Source: Mucilaginibacter aquariorum (GTDB lineage: Bacteria > Bacteroidota > Bacteroidia > Sphingobacteriales > Sphingobacteriaceae). From it: a DNA stretch of 64,000 bases. Under the pieces are notes generated by a model that had not been told where the DNA came from, made no database searches, and saw only the letters and a program-made list of their open reading frames with translations. The position numbers were made by a program, and so were the translations under genes. The stretch is taken from NCBI RefSeq assembly GCF_024498135.1, contig NZ_JANHOH010000007.1:124001-188000 (forward strand), read 5' to 3'. This document shows, piece by piece, positions 16,590 through 24,453 of the stretch; positions within the stretch are counted from its first letter, which is position 1, and every line of letters begins with the position of its first letter.

Positions 16590-18562
16590 GTAAGCATCGC
16601 CCTCCAGCCTTCCCAGATCATGACCATGGCCAGTGTATCCAGTTCGCAATAACATAATAAGGACTGTCTGATCTGGTGCCTTTCCACATCATTCATTTGT
16701 GTAAATTGCATGCGGGAATAAGCCATCATCGCCGCACCGCCTTCATTGATCTCGGCTGTTTCGTCCAGGATCATCGCATCCAGCAACTCCTGGTCTACGC
16801 CAGCAAATACAGGGTCCAGCTGTCTATAAGGGTTGACCACTTTGCCGTGTTCATCAAGTTTTATCCAGGTTTGGTCTTTAAAATTCAAACTGGGAATGCT
16901 GTTGCCGTAAATAGGTTGGCTGTATTTTGTTTTCAGGTGATCGCTATCATTTAAGATCGCTGGCAATATCTGTTTAATGGAATTAGAGCCGCGGCATTCC
17001 GCTGCGAAATAATATTTTTTTACCCAGTCCCATAAGTCGATCATATCTCTGTCGCCTTTCCATTTCAAGGCGCTGTCACCGGTAGAATGGGTAATGGTTT
17101 CTATCCAGGTGCAAAGTGAATCCCTATCCGCCTCTGTTGATAACCGAAGCTGCTCGTGTATTTTGTTCAATACAGTATTCTCATGATTGGAATAACGGAA
17201 GATACTACCCTTATCGCCCTCCAGTGCCAGCTTCAACTGGCGTATAAAATCAAAGTTAGGAAAACGGCCCTGCTGGTCATCCAGCCACTCGTCTTTATGT
17301 TCTACCCGTCCATCTTCATGCAACAAGTGATGGGAAAATTGGAAAGCGACCTGTTCGTAAGGTCGGCGGCCCTTGTTGAACGGAATAGCGACTGCGGTGG
17401 TTTCAAAATCAATAAAATGCAAAGGATAAACAACCGTTGCGAATTTTTCATTTAAACCTGCCTTGTCAAAGTGAATCTCCGGATTGGCCTCCGCGGATTT
17501 GGTGATTTGCAACCATTGGCGATCAACCCGGCTCATGCCCGGCTCTATATGCGGCTTCACTCTCTCCGCTTCCAGGTCGATACGCGAAAGCTGGACTAAA
17601 AAGTATTTTTTATCGGCGAAGTAATTGTCTTTTTTCCTAAAGTCCCAGAGTTCCAGAATATGCGGGCGCGCAAAATCATCCGGCGTAAAACCAGCGGCGC
17701 GCTGCCAGCATTCTTTATAACCACTCTTCAACCCTAAAGCTTCCTCCTCCGGCGTTGCCTGAAACTCACATTTACCGCATCGGCCCAACAGTTTGCCCTG
17801 AATCACATTACCTGCCTGGTAATTGTCCGCATAAAAGTGTGCCCATTGTTTAAAAGACTTCGGATCATCCGCCTCGAAGGGCTTATCTTCAAAAAGTTTG
17901 CTACAAATATCATCTACATTAACTGCACATAGTAGGCGTTCACCCAATGCGGCGGACGAAACATCTCCTGTGTGTAGGATCAAGGTACGGCCTTTTTCAT
18001 CCTCACTTAGCATAAACAGTTGGTTCAGGCCGTCGACTGTAGCGCGTTTGCTTTTATCTGCCAACATCAGGTAGGCCCGGACATCATAACCAGGTTTGCT
18101 GTTTTGTATAACGTACTTTTGAAAAGCGACGTCATAGACATATGGCTTCCATTTGCTAACGATCCCCTTAGTGTTGGTAAGAGTATCATTAGCTTGATCA
18201 AATGATTTGGCCTTTACCTCGTAAAGTTCTAGGCGATTCCCCTTTTTGACCAGCACGTCTGCCCTGATAAAGAGGTTCTCGAATAAAAAAGCCGCCTCGT
18301 AAATAATTACCTCCTCCTGCGCCAGCAGGGCGTCTGTTTTGGCCAGCGATGTCGCGTAATCTAATTCCCTTATTTCTACGCCTCCCGGGAAATAGCATTT
18401 GGCCAATTCGCCTACTTGATAGCCGCCCTCTGCAAGCGCTGCCAGGAAAGAGTCGTTCAGTTTTTGATCTGAATAGGCTTTATTGCCCGTATAAAATAGT
18501 TTAGTGGGGCATTCCAGCGCCAGCTTGAAACGCGACTTGGTCAGGTAACGGTTAGGATTCAT
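16586..18562 (-). CDS. DUF2779 protein, predicted Fe-S RecB-like nuclease with exonuclease domain
   Basis: A 658-residue protein. The N-terminal third looks like a Cas4/RecB nuclease: SRFKLALECPTKLFY with Cys18, then DVLVKKGNRLELYEVKAKS giving the D...ExK signature, and a later GRCGKCEF plus a distal Cys, together consistent with a four-cysteine iron-sulphur site. The C-terminal half holds a DUF2779 region that reads as a DEDD exonuclease: HFIDFETTAVAIPF early and SLLCYCELDTLAMV at the end. It overlaps the upstream WYL gene by 11 nt, so the two are co-transcribed. The precise substrate is unknown. Confidence 0.8.
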   Translation of the reverse strand: MNPNRYLTKSRFKLALECPTKLFYTGNKAYSDQKLNDSFLAALAEGGYQVGELAKCYFPGGVEIRELDYATSLAKTDALLAQEEVIIYEAAFLFENLFIRADVLVKKGNRLELYEVKAKSFDQANDTLTNTKGIVSKWKPYVYDVAFQKYVIQNSKPGYDVRAYLMLADKSKRATVDGLNQLFMLSEDEKGRTLILHTGDVSSAALGERLLCAVNVDDICSKLFEDKPFEADDPKSFKQWAHFYADNYQAGNVIQGKLLGRCGKCEFQATPEEEALGLKSGYKECWQRAAGFTPDDFARPHILELWDFRKKDNYFADKKYFLVQLSRIDLEAERVKPHIEPGMSRVDRQWLQITKSAEANPEIHFDKAGLNEKFATVVYPLHFIDFETTAVAIPFNKGRRPYEQVAFQFSHHLLHEDGRVEHKDEWLDDQQGRFPNFDFIRQLKLALEGDKGSIFRYSNHENTVLNKIHEQLRLSTEADRDSLCTWIETITHSTGDSALKWKGDRDMIDLWDWVKKYYFAAECRGSNSIKQILPAILNDSDHLKTKYSQPIYGNSIPSLNFKDQTWIKLDEHGKVVNPYRQLDPVFAGVDQELLDAMILDETAEINEGGAAMMAYSRMQFTQMNDVERHQIRQSLLCYCELDTLAMVMIWEGWRAMLT

Positions 18563-19586
18563 CGGTAGAAATTAAGGGCTTATTCAGTTCAGGGTAGTTG
18601 TTATGGATCTTTTTAGAAATTTTAACAATTTGTTTCTTCAGGTGTGAAGGCGCGATCACAGTTACTTTAGCACCGTAGCCTAAGATGATACCGATCAATT
18701 CAAAATTGACGATCAGGCGCAACTGAATCACCAGGCCATCTTGGTCATCGGAAACAATTTCCTGCGACCGGTGCATTTTTTGCGTCTTTAAATAATGTCC
18801 TTCGGAAGGAATAAATTTGAGCAGTACATCCTCTACTACCTGATCTTCTAAATTAATGCCGATGCAATCGCTTAAATAATCACGATCAACAGCGAACCCT
18901 TTATTGTAATCACAAGAGGTTGCTGCCAAAGAAACGATACGATCAAGACCATAGGTTCGCATATCTTTTTTCTGCTCATTGTAGGCAATCACATACCAGC
19001 GATTGCGATACTCTTTCAGTAAATAGGGGTGGATATCGAATTTTTCTGGCTTCGCGCCAAATTTTTGATAACTGAGCTGGAGGCACTGTTGGTATTGTAT
19101 CGCGTCTGTTAGCTGATCCATGAATTCCATTCCGGAGGCTAATGGCGTTCGTTCAAAATCTATGAATTCAAAAATAGAGCCTTCCTTGATCTTACCCTTT
19201 TCTACTACATCGACCACCTTACCGATCGTAGCTATTAATTCACTGAGCAAGGGCACATTCCGGTATTGGTTCAAGGTAGAGGCCGCCAGCTTCAACGATT
19301 TAATATCGTTAGCGGAAAGGGGCAATTTATCTATCGAATAAGTAGGGTCCGTGTAATGATAGCCATCAGGAGACTTGGAGTAGTTGATCGGTGCGTAAAA
19401 TTCGAGCAAGCTACTCTCTCGCATTAACCGAATATCCGCAATAACGGTGCGCGTCGAACACGGAAGTTGAGTCAACTCACGAATCTCTTCGGCCAGCTTT
19501 TCTTTCGGCCAATATTTTTCTCTCCGGTGGCATAGGCAATCGTTGATCACCCGGGTACGCGCCAATAAATTTAGGTTGACAGGCAA
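18552..19586 (-). CDS. WYL-domain transcriptional regulator 2
   Basis: A 344-residue regulator with the same plan as regulator 1: winged helix (ARTRVINDCLCHRREKYWPKEKLAEEI), a YHYTDPTYSI linker, a WYL domain with RNRWYVIAYNEQ and YGLDRIVSL, and a C-terminal WCX-like domain. It is co-transcribed with the DUF2779 nuclease downstream and divergent from the Pycsar-like operon across about 107 nt that contain operator site B. This is the arrangement of CapW-type regulators beside CBASS operons, so it is the best candidate regulator of the cyclase system. Regulation is inferred, not shown. Confidence 0.88.
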   Translation of the reverse strand: MPVNLNLLARTRVINDCLCHRREKYWPKEKLAEEIRELTQLPCSTRTVIADIRLMRESSLLEFYAPINYSKSPDGYHYTDPTYSIDKLPLSANDIKSLKLAASTLNQYRNVPLLSELIATIGKVVDVVEKGKIKEGSIFEFIDFERTPLASGMEFMDQLTDAIQYQQCLQLSYQKFGAKPEKFDIHPYLLKEYRNRWYVIAYNEQKKDMRTYGLDRIVSLAATSCDYNKGFAVDRDYLSDCIGINLEDQVVEDVLLKFIPSEGHYLKTQKMHRSQEIVSDDQDGLVIQLRLIVNFELIGIILGYGAKVTVIAPSHLKKQIVKISKKIHNNYPELNKPLISTDES

Positions 19587-19629
19587 GGTTTATGAATTAA
19601 AATTAAATAAATATAATAAAAAAAGCAGC

Positions 19630-19664
19630 ACGCATATACAGTGCGTTGTGCTCACCTACTTTTG
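19630..19664 (+). promoter_or_regulatory. WYL-type operator and promoter, site B (Pycsar-like operon)
   Basis: ACGCA (19630-19634), 7-nt spacer TATACAG, TGCGT (19642-19646). A perfect -7 box TACTTTTG lies at 19657-19664, with TTTG starting 16 nt after TGCG. It is placed so that transcription starts about 20 nt before the ATG at 19694, which also rules out the TTG start at 19646. Confidence 0.75.
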
Positions 19665-19693
19665 TTTTCAAGCCTACAGCTGGGCTCTGTCCT

Positions 19694-20191
19694 ATGGAGA
19701 AAGAAAGATTACAGTTTAACACGCAACGCTTTGATACCTATTATGATAGTGTCAATAATAAATGTGCGGTGTTCCTTGCGTTGAGCACCTTTATTGTGGG
19801 TGGTTTGGCTACTGCTTACTCACCGATTATTAATGCGGTCAATTGTGGTAGGTGTATCCATTTGCTCATGAGTTCACTGATCGGGATAGGCGTGATTATT
19901 ATGATAATTGTCATTCGAGCTTCTACGCCATATCTCGACAGCAAAAAGAAATCATTGCTGTATTTCGGCTGTATTGCCGCTATGGATCGCGAAACTTTTA
20001 TCAGTAAGTCCAAGGGCTCCAGCGGAGAAGATGACCTGACCGATTTACGTAACCAGGTATATGACCTAGCCACTGGCCTCAAGTTGAAATTTGTGCGTTT
20101 GCGTTGGGCCGGCTGGCTTTTCACCGCTCAGTTCATCCTGTTTATTCCGCTTTTGATCACCCTAATTTATAATTTAAAAAAGACCCCATGA
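19694..20191 (+). CDS. Pycsar-type transmembrane effector (PycTM-like)
   Basis: A 165-residue membrane protein starting at the ATG at 19694. The N-terminal helix QRFDTYYDSVNNKCAVFL is followed by three hydrophobic segments (about 25-47, 54-76 and 139-161) with a cytosolic loop of about 60 residues between the second and third. This layout matches the Pycsar effector TM family (formerly DUF5706). In known systems the protein is activated by cCMP or cUMP and breaks membrane integrity on phage infection. It is the first gene of a three-gene operon, overlapping the cyclase start by 4 nt. Family assignment is from motif and context. Confidence 0.72.
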   Translation: MEKERLQFNTQRFDTYYDSVNNKCAVFLALSTFIVGGLATAYSPIINAVNCGRCIHLLMSSLIGIGVIIMIIVIRASTPYLDSKKKSLLYFGCIAAMDRETFISKSKGSSGEDDLTDLRNQVYDLATGLKLKFVRLRWAGWLFTAQFILFIPLLITLIYNLKKTP

Positions 20192-21192
20192 ACATTTATG
20201 AAGATTACCTGCAACCTATCCGCAAAGCGATAGCGGCAGATGGACAGACCCGGACTTACAGCGAATTCGCTGGCGGCAATGTCAGGAACAAAATTAACCT
20301 GCGGGCTTTGAACGAAGCGATGCCCGAAAAAAGGCTACTGCCGAGTTTGGAGCAATTTGCCGACGCTGTTGGCCTGAAACCCGACTTTACACAAAAACTA
20401 GGCTCGCATCCTGATTTTGCACATTTAAAACACACGGAAGATACTGAGGAGCATTACATTGTTTCTATGTTCGTTGATGTACGGCGCTCAACGCAGCTTT
20501 ATGGACGTTATGAGCCAGCCACCGTGTTTGTTATTAATAACGCGATACAGCGTGCAGCTATACACACCGCCCTGATTTTTGGCGGCTACATACATCGTTT
20601 ACAAGGAGACGGACTCTTTGCCTATTTCGGCGGCAAGAATATGTCTATCAAGGATGCGGTTAACCGGGCCTTACAATTTGCCAGTGTTTATTCCTATTTT
20701 GTTAAACATGACCTTAAAGAAGTGTTTGAACAACAAGGCATCGAGCAGATCTACACACGCATAGGTGTTGATCTTGGCTATGATGAAGATGTCGTTTGGG
20801 CCATGGCGGGTATAGGCGAGATCAGTGAAGTGACGACTTTCAGTTTGCACACGAATTTAGCCTCAAAGATGCAGGCCAACGCCGTCAGTAACGGTATTGT
20901 CATCGGTGATCACATCAAAAAGGAAGCTGCCTTGTTGCAGGAGTTTTTTACTCCGGTATGCCTGCGTACCGGCAAAGAAACAGACCGCTACATTTTCGAG
21001 ATCCCGAAAAAAGGATTTAGATATACGCAGCATGATTTCGACTGGCTCAAATTCCTTAAAAAGCAAGATTATATCGCTACGGACTTTTCCGGCAACATTC
21101 AGCTGAAAAGAAAGCAAGCTCCGGCGGTTTATGCTAATTCCAATAATTTAGCGCCAATAGCCGTAAAGAGCAAACCCTACTATGATTTTTAA
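20188..21192 (+). CDS. Class III nucleotidyl cyclase (PycC-like)
   Basis: A 334-residue protein. Residues 1-80 form an unrecognised N-terminal region. The cyclase domain (about 88-280) has both metal-binding aspartates, Asp97 in MFVDVRRST and Asp141 in RLQGDGLFAYF. The C-terminal catalytic pair region reads SLHTNLASKMQ, with Asn223 kept and Lys227 where adenylyl cyclases have Arg. Its operon position beside a PycTM-like effector points to a pyrimidine cyclase making cCMP or cUMP as an infection signal; the nucleotide cannot be decided by eye. It overlaps the downstream E2-like gene by 11 nt, implying translational coupling. Confidence 0.82.
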   Translation: MNIYEDYLQPIRKAIAADGQTRTYSEFAGGNVRNKINLRALNEAMPEKRLLPSLEQFADAVGLKPDFTQKLGSHPDFAHLKHTEDTEEHYIVSMFVDVRRSTQLYGRYEPATVFVINNAIQRAAIHTALIFGGYIHRLQGDGLFAYFGGKNMSIKDAVNRALQFASVYSYFVKHDLKEVFEQQGIEQIYTRIGVDLGYDEDVVWAMAGIGEISEVTTFSLHTNLASKMQANAVSNGIVIGDHIKKEAALLQEFFTPVCLRTGKETDRYIFEIPKKGFRYTQHDFDWLKFLKKQDYIATDFSGNIQLKRKQAPAVYANSNNLAPIAVKSKPYYDF

Positions 21193-21859
21193 AAAGCCTA
21201 CACTTTTTGAAAAGGATTTTGCTGCGATCAGCGATCTGTATCCAAAGCTCCGCTATTCCCGGGATGAAAAGCATAAAAGCTGGGTCATCTCGGGAGAGTT
21301 GGATATTTGTGATGCAACTGGGCTGTATTGGGATACCTTTCAGGTGCTGATCATTGTCCGGCACCCGTATCCTGTCCATGTGCCAAATATATTTGAAAGA
21401 AGCACCATCATCCCCAGAACAGAAGCCTGGCATATTTCTGAATATGGTGAATGCTGTCTGGATATCCCGCACAATTTAAAACTAGCTTTTAAGCGCGGTA
21501 TGCGCCTGGCTGGCTTTATGCATGAAAAGGTATATCCCTACTTTGCCAACCAACTCCATCGCTTATCCCGGCAGGGCTACGCGGGCGAGGAATACGACCA
21601 TCGATTCGAAGGTGTGATGCAATATTATAAAGAGGAGTTAAACTTGCCTACCCCGATCCTAGCGACGCAATTCATCAAATCAATTTTGGATAAGAAAATA
21701 ATTGACCGGAACAGCGCCTGCCTTTGCGGTAGTGGCCGAAAAACGAAAAAATGCCATTTAGCCGTTCTTCACACACTAACTGAACTTGGCGAAAAAGTAT
21801 TACGGCACGACTTGGTGAACTTTGAGCAATGGGAAGTGTCTTTGGCTGGGAATAATTAA
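21182..21859 (+). CDS. E2-like (ubiquitin-conjugating fold) protein with SEC-C zinc motif
   Basis: A 225-residue protein. Residues about 30-125 read like a prokaryotic E2/UBC fold: strands SWVISGELDI and TFQVLIIVRHPYP, a VPNIFE turn, then WHISEYGECCLDIP with Cys92 at the E2 active-cysteine position. Residues 180-192 are a SEC-C zinc motif (Cys180, Cys182, Cys191, His192). Stand-alone E2 proteins act in type II-short CBASS by conjugating the CD-NTase. Finding one as the third, overlapping gene of a Pycsar-like operon suggests an analogous modification of the cyclase. That role is inference. Confidence 0.7.
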   Translation: MIFKKPTLFEKDFAAISDLYPKLRYSRDEKHKSWVISGELDICDATGLYWDTFQVLIIVRHPYPVHVPNIFERSTIIPRTEAWHISEYGECCLDIPHNLKLAFKRGMRLAGFMHEKVYPYFANQLHRLSRQGYAGEEYDHRFEGVMQYYKEELNLPTPILATQFIKSILDKKIIDRNSACLCGSGRKTKKCHLAVLHTLTELGEKVLRHDLVNFEQWEVSLAGNN

Positions 21860-22020
21860 TATGGAACAGTTAACAATTATTAACTTACTGCATTTTCCTG
21901 TTCGGCCCAAGCAGCGTCGAATTATCTACTTAAATCAATATTAATAACCTTTTCTAATTTGACGTAATGGTTGCATGATGAAATGCTTTAATATATCTTT
22001 TTTCCAACCCAAGAAACACT

Positions 22021-22028
22021 TATTTTTG
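22021..22028 (+). promoter_or_regulatory. -7 box of the gene at 22045
   Basis: TATTTTTG, 17 nt before the ATG at 22045, marks a new transcription unit after the Pycsar-like operon. Confidence 0.45.
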
Positions 22029-22044
22029 GGTAAATCACCTACTG

Positions 22045-22806
22045 ATGAGTGTCACTTACTTCAGACCTCGAGACCGCTTCGACTTTTCGAAGGATACCCT
22101 GGATATTGGCAATCCGGTGACATGGGATCAGTCACAATTTTTAAAGCACTTTTTCAAACGTGTGTTCGCCATCCCTGTGGATCGTTTACAGGAGTTTTAC
22201 CAGCGCCACCTGGCTTATTATTTATCGCATCATCCTGATGGCACGGACGAGATATACTTTAAATATTTCTGGTCACTCATCGAAAGGCAGTTAAATGTAT
22301 TGTTGAATAAGGATGTGTATGACAAGAACCATTTACGCAACGAGCGGGAAATAGCGCGCCTGCAAAAATTTACTGAGTTGCTGATCTCGCATGACCGTTG
22401 GAACATCCACAAATCCAATGATGCGGTAATAGTGCAGCAGGATTCGGAAATCTATGTCCTTGAGCAAGAGATCATCCAGCTAAAAGCTGACCTCAAGAAA
22501 GCGACGGCACTGGAAACCGAGGGTTACATCAATATTCCAGACGGTTACCGCAATACCGTTTTAAACCTGTACTTGCAAATGCAGGAACTCAAAACCCCTG
22601 AGGGAAAAGAACTGATGTTTTCACAAACGCAAAGCGTTTGGACGAAGATGATCTGTAAGTATTTCCGCGAGGGTGATAAGGAGATCAACCACGAAACTAT
22701 TCGCAGGTATTTTCCCAGTGATAAGCGCGAACCGGGCGATAAACATGCTGATCTTCCAGCAAAATCAAAACTGTTTACGATCAATCCAGCAAAAAAGCGA
22801 AGTTGA
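22045..22806 (+). CDS. Hypothetical protein of the transfer region (RteC-like?)
   Basis: A 253-residue soluble, largely helical protein. A coiled-coil-like stretch (SEIYVLEQEIIQLKADLKKA) lies near residues 130-150, and a C-terminal part has QSVWTKMICKYFREGDKEINHETIRRYFPSD. Proteins of this kind precede the excisionase-like HTH genes in Bacteroidota mobilizable and conjugative elements, and the C-terminus recalls RteC, but I cannot confirm the family. A TATTTTTG box 17 nt upstream indicates its own promoter. It is followed after 174 nt by two small HTH genes, so a role in regulating excision or transfer is plausible. Confidence 0.55.
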   Translation: MSVTYFRPRDRFDFSKDTLDIGNPVTWDQSQFLKHFFKRVFAIPVDRLQEFYQRHLAYYLSHHPDGTDEIYFKYFWSLIERQLNVLLNKDVYDKNHLRNEREIARLQKFTELLISHDRWNIHKSNDAVIVQQDSEIYVLEQEIIQLKADLKKATALETEGYINIPDGYRNTVLNLYLQMQELKTPEGKELMFSQTQSVWTKMICKYFREGDKEINHETIRRYFPSDKREPGDKHADLPAKSKLFTINPAKKRS

Positions 22807-22980
22807 TTTTTCCTTTTGCCAGTCACATTGCCAGTTGTTTTGCCAGCATGACATTAAATTGGCAATCAATAACTTATAAGTTTTTTTAACTTTCCTTAAA
22901 CCACTCCATTTTAACCAGGCAGATTTGCGTGGTCAAGAAATCTACAGGGCATAGCACACATTTGTACCAAAACAAATGCT

Positions 22981-23250
22981 ATGCAGATCATTAGCCACGA
23001 AGCCCTTAGCCAATGCATCAGGGATGCAGTCAGGGCAGAATTACAAGAACACTTTAAAACAGGCGGCAGCCAGCTGCCGGACTCAGAAAAACTCTTATCC
23101 AAGCAGGAGCTTGCAGCCGAACTCGGCGTGTCACTGGTAACGCTTACCGACTGGATGAAAAAAGGCTTACCCTATTTACGCCTGCATAAAAGGGTGTACT
23201 TCAAAAAGAGTGAGGTACTGGGTGCCATGCAACAAACTATCAAAGATTAA
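22981..23250 (+). CDS. Excisionase-like helix-turn-helix protein 1
   Basis: An 89-residue protein with an N-terminal helical segment and a MerR/excisionase-type HTH from about residue 38: LLSKQELAAELGVSLVTLTDWMKKGLPYLRLHKRVYFKKSEV. The sequence from TDWMKKGLP to the YFKKSEV wing is the standard HTH_17 pattern found in Xis-like directionality factors of Bacteroidota elements. It lies 15 nt ahead of a second gene of the same type, and both sit upstream of the mobilization genes, so they probably control excision or transfer. Confidence 0.82.
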   Translation: MQIISHEALSQCIRDAVRAELQEHFKTGGSQLPDSEKLLSKQELAAELGVSLVTLTDWMKKGLPYLRLHKRVYFKKSEVLGAMQQTIKD

Positions 23251-23264
23251 AAGGAGGATGACAG

Positions 23265-23528
23265 ATGAATGTGGAACTAATCACCCGTGAGGATCTACGG
23301 GAATTTAAAAATGAATTGCTCAATGAAATTAAACTGATCATGCAGCCTGGACAAGGGCAATCCAAGAAATGGCTGAAGAGCAGCGAGGTTAGAAAGATGC
23401 TGAATATATCACCCGGCACCTTACAAAACCTGCGCATCAACGGTACGCTTCGCTTTACCAAAATAGGCAGCATTATGTATTACAAGTTGGAAGACATCAA
23501 CAAGGTTTTGGAGGGTAACGGAAGATGA
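23265..23528 (+). CDS. Excisionase-like helix-turn-helix protein 2
   Basis: An 87-residue protein. After a helical N-terminus it has WLKSSEVRKMLNISPGTLQNLRINGTLRFTKIGSIMYYKLEDINKVLE, again an HTH_17/MerR-type DNA-binding fold with a C-terminal wing. A GGAGG purine run 8 nt before the ATG is one of the few Shine-Dalgarno-like sites in the window. The gene overlaps the next one by 4 nt. Paired small HTH genes like this one and its neighbour act as Xis-type factors in CTnDOT-like elements; the specific function here is inferred. Confidence 0.82.
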   Translation: MNVELITREDLREFKNELLNEIKLIMQPGQGQSKKWLKSSEVRKMLNISPGTLQNLRINGTLRFTKIGSIMYYKLEDINKVLEGNGR

Positions 23529-23830
23529 TCATTTCAAAAAATCTAGCAAGTTATAATGACCTGATCAAACGCATGGGAAGCGACAAACGGGTACTGGCCA
23601 CTCATGTAAGTTTGTTCACTGCTCTATTTATTTTTTGGCAGCGCGGAGGCTTTGTCAGCCCTTTTGCCATCACCCGTAAAACGGTGATGGCTTATGCCAA
23701 AGTCGCATCCATTGCAACTTACCACAAGTGTATTAGGGAACTGGATGAGTATGGCTATATCTGTTACCAACCATCTTTTCATCCGGCAAAAGGAAGCCTC
23801 GTTTATTGGTCAGATTGGAATAAGCGTTAG
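23525..23830 (+). CDS. Small winged-helix-like protein of the transfer operon
   Basis: A 101-residue protein that overlaps the HTH gene upstream by 4 nt. The part FVSPFAITRKTVMAYAKVASIATYHKCIRELDEYGYICYQPSFHPAKGSLVYW looks like a winged helix: a recognition helix (SIATYHKCIREL), then a beta hairpin ending in GSLVYW. Similar small proteins follow excisionase genes in Bacteroidota elements and are thought to be regulators or replication helpers. No enzyme motif is visible. It ends just before the folded oriT candidate. Confidence 0.65.
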   Translation: MIISKNLASYNDLIKRMGSDKRVLATHVSLFTALFIFWQRGGFVSPFAITRKTVMAYAKVASIATYHKCIRELDEYGYICYQPSFHPAKGSLVYWSDWNKR

Positions 23831-23864
23831 CAAAACGAGTCTTGCAAATGGCAATAGTACAGAG

Positions 23865-24036
23865 CCGATGCTTCGCATCGGGAGATATAACGGGCGAAGC
23901 CCGGAGGGAAAAAATGGAAACCAGTTACAAAGTAACTGGCGGTAAAGGCAATTATCCGACAGTAAGGAGCGAGTTAATGTTTTTGCTATACAAAAACCCG
24001 GATACACCCCATTTGGGATGATCCGGAACTCGCTCC
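23865..24036 (+). other. Candidate oriT: cluster of nested hairpins
   Basis: Perfect stems occur one after another: CCGATGC/GCATCGG (23865-23881), CGGGC/GCCCG (23891-23903) and CCAGTTAC/GTAACTGG (23921-23939). These are followed by a three-way junction closed by GGAGCGAGTT/AACTCGCTCC (23966-23975 and 24027-24036) that contains GTTTTTG/CAAAAAC and CCGGAT/ATCCGG. It lies just upstream of mobC and the relaxase gene, where oriT is expected. Confidence 0.6.
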
Positions 24037-24075
24037 CGTTGGTCGGTTTTTTAAGAAACAGAAAGGGAAGGAAAC

Positions 24076-24453
24076 ATGGCAGCAATTGCTGAAAACAACA
24101 AATTACCAAAGCGGCGGACACCGGGAAGGCCAAAGAAAACGATCCGGCGGAGCGCCCTTTTGATGGTAAGGCTAACCCCTACCGAAAGGACCTTGATTGA
24201 AGGCAGGGCGAAAAAGGCCGGACTGAAACCGAGCGAATGGTTTCGCAGGGCTGCTAAAAGCGCTAAGGTTTTTCCACGCTTTACTACAGAAGAAAGCGGC
24301 TGGTTCAGGATGCTGGCAGGCCTTGCTAATAACCTGAATCAGCTCACACATTTAGCACACGTTGCAGGCCTGTTTTCCCTGGCTTTAAAATGCCAGGCTA
24401 TGATGAGGCAGATTGAAGAATTATTAACTAAAATCGGTAGCCATGATGGGTAA
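24076..24453 (+). CDS. Relaxosome accessory protein MobC-like
   Basis: A 125-residue protein with a basic, DNA-binding N-terminus (RRTPGRPKKTIRR) and a ribbon-helix-helix core (MVRLTPTERTLIEGRAKKAGLKPSEWFRRAA). It ends in a helical segment with LAGLANNLNQLTHLAHVAGL, the signature of MobC/BfmC relaxosome proteins. MobC melts or binds oriT and recruits the relaxase. It overlaps the relaxase gene by 11 nt and directly follows the oriT candidate. The name is by domain pattern, hence no symbol is assigned. Confidence 0.85.
   Translation: MAAIAENNKLPKRRTPGRPKKTIRRSALLMVRLTPTERTLIEGRAKKAGLKPSEWFRRAAKSAKVFPRFTTEESGWFRMLAGLANNLNQLTHLAHVAGLFSLALKCQAMMRQIEELLTKIGSHDG

Noticed and set aside
20188..21192. 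Assignment of the cyclase as an ordinary adenylyl cyclase.
   Set aside because: The PycTM-like gene overlaps it and the Arg of the N-x3-R pair is Lys; a Pycsar-type signalling role fits better, though the nucleotide is unproven.
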